Source of the DNA: an uncultured Clostridia bacterium
GTDB lineage: Bacteria > Bacillota > Clostridia > Christensenellales > Borkfalkiaceae
Assembly: GCA_947587775.1 (NCBI GenBank)
Contig: CANPYD010000042.1
Location: forward strand, 1-8,499
Length of the DNA: 8,499 nt
Direction: 5' to 3'
Shown here: piece by piece, positions 6,734-8,499 of the stretch
Layout: the number at the start of each line of letters is the position of its first letter
How positions within the stretch are numbered: position 1 is the first letter of the stretch
Program-made: the position numbers and the translations under genes
The notes under the pieces: model-generated
Told to the model about the DNA's origin: nothing
The model's database searches: none
Seen by the model: the letters and a program-made list of their open reading frames with translations, nothing else

Positions 6734-7300
6734 TTATTCCTCTTCGGCGGGGATCTCCACCGCCGTTTCGGAAATTTTTTGCATCTGCACGTAGTCGACT
6801 TCCACCTCCTGGTTTCTGCCGAACATCGTGATCGAGACCTTTGCGCGCTGCGAATCGTTGTTGAGTTCGCGGATGACGCCGATGAAGCCCTCCAAAGGGC
6901 CGCTGTCGATCGACACCCTGTCCCCCGCCTTGAAATCCGCGTCCGCAACGTAATCCTCGAGACGCATCTTGCGGATCTCGTCTTCCTTCATGGGGATGGG
7001 ACGTCCCTGCGGACCGCAAAAACCCGTCACGCCGCGCGTGTTGGTGACGAGATACCACAGCTGGTTCGAATAGATCATCTTGATAAAGACATAGCAAGGC
7101 AAGAGCTTGCGCTCCACCACCTTCTTTTTGCCGTTCGCCTTCTCTTCGATGGTCTGTTCGGTCGGGATCTTGACGTCTGTGATCTGATCGCCTAAATTGT
7201 TATTTTCTATGAGCCGCAAGAGGCTCTCCTTCACCATCGCCTCGTAGCCCGAGTAGGTGTGAAGGATATACCATTTGGGCTCGGAATCGACGGTTGCCAT
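6734..7300 (-). CDS. nusG: Transcription termination/antitermination factor NusG
   Basis: NusG binds the clamp of RNA polymerase, controls pausing, and couples transcription to translation or to Rho. The length of 188 residues is normal. The NGN domain spans about residues 8-115, opening with KWYILHTYSGYE and including NTRGVTGF (87-94). The KOW domain is about 122-178, with FKAGDRVSIDSGPLEGFIG (123-141). At the conserved 'PGYV' position the protein reads PCYV (68-71); I regard this as lineage variation and not damage. The start ATG lies one base after the secE stop, and no strong Shine-Dalgarno is adjacent, which supports translational coupling. Unlike the rest of the cluster, it is followed by a 214-bp gap before rplK. 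Confidence 0.96.
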   Translation of the reverse strand: MATVDSEPKWYILHTYSGYEAMVKESLLRLIENNNLGDQITDVKIPTEQTIEEKANGKKKVVERKLLPCYVFIKMIYSNQLWYLVTNTRGVTGFCGPQGRPIPMKEDEIRKMRLEDYVADADFKAGDRVSIDSGPLEGFIGVIRELNNDSQRAKVSITMFGRNQEVEVDYVQMQKISETAVEIPAEEE

Positions 7301-7301
7301 A

Positions 7302-7577
7302 TCAGCCTACGTTCCCCCAGGAGGTTACATACTCCAGAAGCTCGGTAAAGCCGATGTTGACGCCCGTGACGATGACAAGGAAGATGAGAACGATGACAAG
7401 GACAATGCCCGTGCTCTTGAGCGCCTTGCCGAAGCTCGGCCACGAGACGCGCTTGAGTTCGGAGAAGGTCTCTTTGATCTTTCTCCCCATACGGACGAAA
7501 ATATTCGGCTTTTTGTTCTTATCCTTTTTCTTCGGCTTCGTATTTTCTACGGGCGCTTTTTCGTTTGATTTCGCCAT
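7302..7577 (-). CDS. secE: Preprotein translocase subunit SecE
   Basis: SecE is the small clamp subunit of the SecYEG protein-conducting channel in the inner membrane. The 91-residue protein has the short single-membrane-span form usual for Gram-positive bacteria. A lysine-rich cytoplasmic N terminus (residues 1-28) is followed by an amphipathic helix with the family signature ELKRVSWPS (40-48). One hydrophobic span follows at about 56-77, and a short tail ends the protein. GGAGG at 7584-7588 lies 6 nt before the ATG, a good ribosome binding site. The TGA stop is one base from the nusG ATG, so translation of the two genes is probably coupled. Confidence 0.95.
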   Translation of the reverse strand: MAKSNEKAPVENTKPKKKDKNKKPNIFVRMGRKIKETFSELKRVSWPSFGKALKSTGIVLVIVLIFLVIVTGVNIGFTELLEYVTSWGNVG

Positions 7578-7601
7578 GATGTTCCTCCGTTTAGCGCAGT
7601 C

Positions 7602-7766
7602 TTACTTGGATTCCTTATGGACCGTGTGCTTTTTGCAGGTCGGGCAGTACTTTTTGAGCTCGAGACGGTCGGGATCGTTACGCTTGTTCTTAAAGCTGTC
7701 GTAATTGCGGTTTTTGCACTCCGTGCATTCGAACGTAACCTTCATTCTCGTGGATTTAACAGCCAT
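7602..7766 (-). CDS. rpmG: 50S ribosomal protein L33, zinc-ribbon form
   Basis: This is a 54-residue small basic protein of the large ribosomal subunit. The two CxxC pairs, Cys14/Cys17 and Cys41/Cys44, identify the zinc-binding (C+) form of L33; many bacteria also keep a zinc-free paralogue. The ATG at 7766 gives the usual MAVKSTRMKVT start and length. The in-frame extension upstream to 7868 would run through the promoter and is not coding. The only Shine-Dalgarno-like element is GGAG at 7778-7781, 11 nt from the ATG, which is a long spacing. It is the first gene of the cluster and ends in TAA 24 bp before secE. The rpmG-secE-nusG order is common in Firmicutes. Confidence 0.96.
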   Translation of the reverse strand: MAVKSTRMKVTFECTECKNRNYDSFKNKRNDPDRLELKKYCPTCKKHTVHKESK

Positions 7767-7817
7767 TTGTGTGAAAACTCCATACAAAAAAATTACACCC
7801 CTTCGGTGCGTATCATT

Positions 7818-7846
7818 AGAATAACACAAAGAAAGGGGCTTGTCAA
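7818..7846 (-). promoter_or_regulatory. Vegetative promoter for rpmG-secE-nusG-rplK-rplA
   Basis: On the minus strand a perfect TTGACA (7841-7846) is followed, after exactly 17 bp, by TATTCT (7818-7823), which has a TG one base upstream (extended -10). The predicted start near 7811 leaves a leader of about 45 nt before the rpmG ATG. This is a near-consensus housekeeping-sigma promoter and fits strong constitutive expression of ribosomal genes. Confidence 0.85.
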
Positions 7847-7900
7847 CCGATTTTGGGCGTATTTCCAAAGAAAAGTCGGAAAATTATGCGCATTTCTCTT

Positions 7901-7986
7901 TCAGGGGAGTTGTCACTGCAGGTGACCGAGGGGTTCCCTTGGCGCCCCCTCTCAGGGGAGCTGTCACCGCAGGTGACTGAGGGGTT
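7901..7986. repeat. Two copies of a 35-bp palindromic repeat, 51-bp period
   Basis: Copy 1 is 7901-7935 and copy 2 is 7952-7986; 32 of 35 positions agree. Each copy has a core of the form GTCACC-gca-GGTGAC; copy 2 is perfect and copy 1 has one G-T wobble. In copy 2 the core is flanked by CCCCTC (7947-7952) and GAGGGG (7979-7984), which also pair, so it can form a cruciform or an RNA hairpin. I recall similar 'CAGGGGAGCTGTCAC...GTGACTGAGGGG' units as common intergenic repeats in gut Clostridia. That family assignment is from memory. Confidence 0.75.
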
Positions 7987-8035
7987 TTTGAAACCCTATC
8001 CCCCGCTGCGCGGGTACTTCCCCTAAAAGGGGAAG
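7982..8035. repeat. Run of three small perfect inverted repeats
   Basis: Directly after the second 35-bp unit come GGGTTT-ttg-AAACCC (7982-7996), CCCGC-tgc-GCGGG (8002-8014) and CTTCCCCT-aaa-AGGGGAAG (8017-8035). All have three-base loops. They look like modules of one composite repeat together with the 35-bp units. No transcript-related role is evident. Confidence 0.6.
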
Positions 8036-8173
8036 CAAGGGGGCTGATGCGGTGTCATAAAATCACGTCATGGTGAGCGTAGTCGCCCCGCGCGCACGTT
8101 CTTTTGTTGTCGAAGCGCGGCACGAGCGCCGCCCTTGGCGCGAAGTAACCATCACCTTATGATAATGCGGTGA

Positions 8174-8196
8174 CCCTTCGACAAGCTCAGGATGAC
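8174..8196. repeat. Dispersed intergenic repeat of the 'TTCGACAAGCTCAGGATGAC' type
   Basis: This 23-bp stretch matches a short sequence that I recall recurring in intergenic DNA of many bacteria. The opposite strand translates as HPELVEG in spurious ORFs. A degenerate relative sharing TCGACAAGCT sits at 52-61 at the other end of the window. A weaker GTCATGGTGAGCGTAGTCG relative is at about 8067-8085. The recognition rests on memory; only the sharing within the window is directly seen. Confidence 0.5.
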
Positions 8197-8229
8197 GCGG
8201 CGTTCCCCCCCACCACCGCCTGCGGCGGA

Positions 8230-8252
8230 GCCTCCCCCCAGAGGGGGTAGGC
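8230..8252. repeat. GC-rich hairpin downstream of ftsY
   Basis: GCCT-CCCCC and GGGGG-t-AGGC pair around a CAGA loop, with one bulged base at 8248. A second small hairpin, CCGCC-tgc-GGCGG, lies next to it at 8216-8228. Read from ftsY, both come 50-90 nt after the stop codon and could stabilise or shape the transcript 3' end. No U-tract follows, so I do not call an intrinsic terminator. They may simply be part of the surrounding repeat cluster. Confidence 0.5.
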
Positions 8253-8304
8253 CTCGTACATCGCGAGAGCGAGCAAGGAAATGAACGAAATCGAGCGAAA
8301 CAAA

Positions 8305-8499
8305 TCAAATAAACCCTTCTACAAACTGTTCGGCGTCGAAGAGCTCCAAATCATCGATCTTTTCGCCGACACCTGCAAAGACGACGGGCACTTTCAGCTC
8401 GCCGCAAAGGGAGAACACAAACCCGCCCTTTGCGGTGCCGTCGAGCTTGGTGAGGACGATGCCGTCGAGGTCGACCGCCTCGTTGAACACCTTTGCCTG
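8305..8499 (-). CDS. ftsY: Signal recognition particle receptor FtsY, C-terminal end (5' part outside window)
   Basis: Only the last 64 codons are present; the reading frame runs off the window edge at 8499 and stops at TGA (8305-8307). The fragment carries the SRP-GTPase guanine-recognition segment TKLDGTAKGG, followed by the family C-terminal stretch GVGEKIDDLELFDAEQFVEG. The wording DGTAKGG and the short tail after the FDAEQFV helix fit FtsY. Ffh has DGDARGG and a further methionine-rich M domain. FtsY is the membrane-associated GTPase that receives the SRP-ribosome complex and hands nascent chains to SecYEG. It is separated from the following rpmG by over 500 bp of repeat-rich DNA, so co-transcription is doubtful. 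No poly-U terminator is seen directly after the stop. The identification is strong although partial. Confidence 0.95.
   Translation of the reverse strand, partial: QAKVFNEAVDLDGIVLTKLDGTAKGGFVFSLCGELKVPVVFAGVGEKIDDLELFDAEQFVEGFI

Larger units (their letters stand above)
7869..8304. other. Gene-free, repeat-rich intergenic region between ftsY and the rpmG promoter
   Basis: No reading frame here looks like a protein. The longest minus-strand frame (about 8063-8308) is rich in Arg, Ser and Pro and is built from repeat units. The stretch instead holds a duplicated 35-bp palindromic unit, several small perfect hairpins, a dispersed TTCGACAAGCTC-type element, GC-rich hairpins near ftsY, and a GAGCGA-rich segment at 8262-8303. 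I see no tRNA, rRNA or riboswitch signature. The region resembles an accumulation site for miniature repeats. Confidence 0.7.

Noticed and set aside
7786..7809. Possible attenuator hairpin with U7 in the rpmG leader
   Set aside because: The stem has only four Watson-Crick pairs plus one wobble and would form within the first 20 nt of the transcript, too close to the start for intrinsic termination.
7767..7868. N-terminal extension of rpmG
   Set aside because: It would cover the TTGACA/TATTCT promoter. L33 of 54 residues starting at 7766 is the family norm.
7901..7986. Repeat pair as a CRISPR array
   Set aside because: There are only two copies with a 16-bp interval, the repeat itself is palindromic and variable, and there are no cas genes.
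8063..8308. 81-codon minus-strand frame overlapping the end of ftsY
   Set aside because: Its Arg/Ser/Pro-rich translation, including HPELVEG, is the usual result of translating intergenic repeats.

Overview
The window looks like a chromosomal segment of a Gram-positive bacterium of the Bacillota, probably a gut-type Clostridia. Three observations support this. There is a ribosomal protein L10 leader of the Firmicute type. There are three consensus vegetative promoters, all with 17-bp spacers and an extended -10 TG. The intergenic DNA carries palindromic repeats that resemble those I remember from gut Clostridia genomes. The GC content is moderately high. The taxonomic assignment is an inference and not proof. 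All convincing genes lie on the minus strand, so transcription runs from high to low coordinates.

Layout in transcription order: (1) 8499-8305, the 3' end of ftsY, the SRP receptor GTPase. (2) 8304-7767, about 540 bp without a gene. Most of it is a cluster of dispersed repeats and hairpins, followed by the rpmG promoter. (3) 7766-5392, rpmG-secE-nusG-rplK-rplA: ribosomal protein L33, a translocase subunit, a transcription elongation factor, and the L11 and L1 stalk proteins. The genes are tightly packed except for a 214-bp nusG-rplK gap full of palindromes. (4) 5391-5169, a strong promoter and an L10 leader with an intrinsic terminator, which should give rplJL its own feedback control. (5) 5168-4275, rplJ-rplL, closed by a UUCG-loop intrinsic terminator. 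(6) 4135-254, a single gene with its own promoter. It encodes a 1293-residue protein with a DUF4062 domain, a STAND/NACHT-like P-loop NTPase and a long helical C-terminal half interrupted by a very acidic tandem repeat. (7) 253-1, hairpin-rich intergenic DNA.

Genes 3 to 5 form the conserved translation/transcription cluster: L11, L1, L10 and L7/L12 build the two ribosomal stalks, NusG couples RNA polymerase to elongation, SecE is part of SecYEG, and FtsY delivers ribosomes to SecYEG. In most bacteria rpoB and rpoC follow rplL directly. Here a hard terminator and an unrelated large STAND-type gene occupy that place, and no rpoB is visible in the window. The STAND gene is the best candidate for an undescribed system. 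Its domain order recalls TEP1/NPHP3/NWD1-type proteins and bacterial conflict NTPases, but its function is not known from this sequence.
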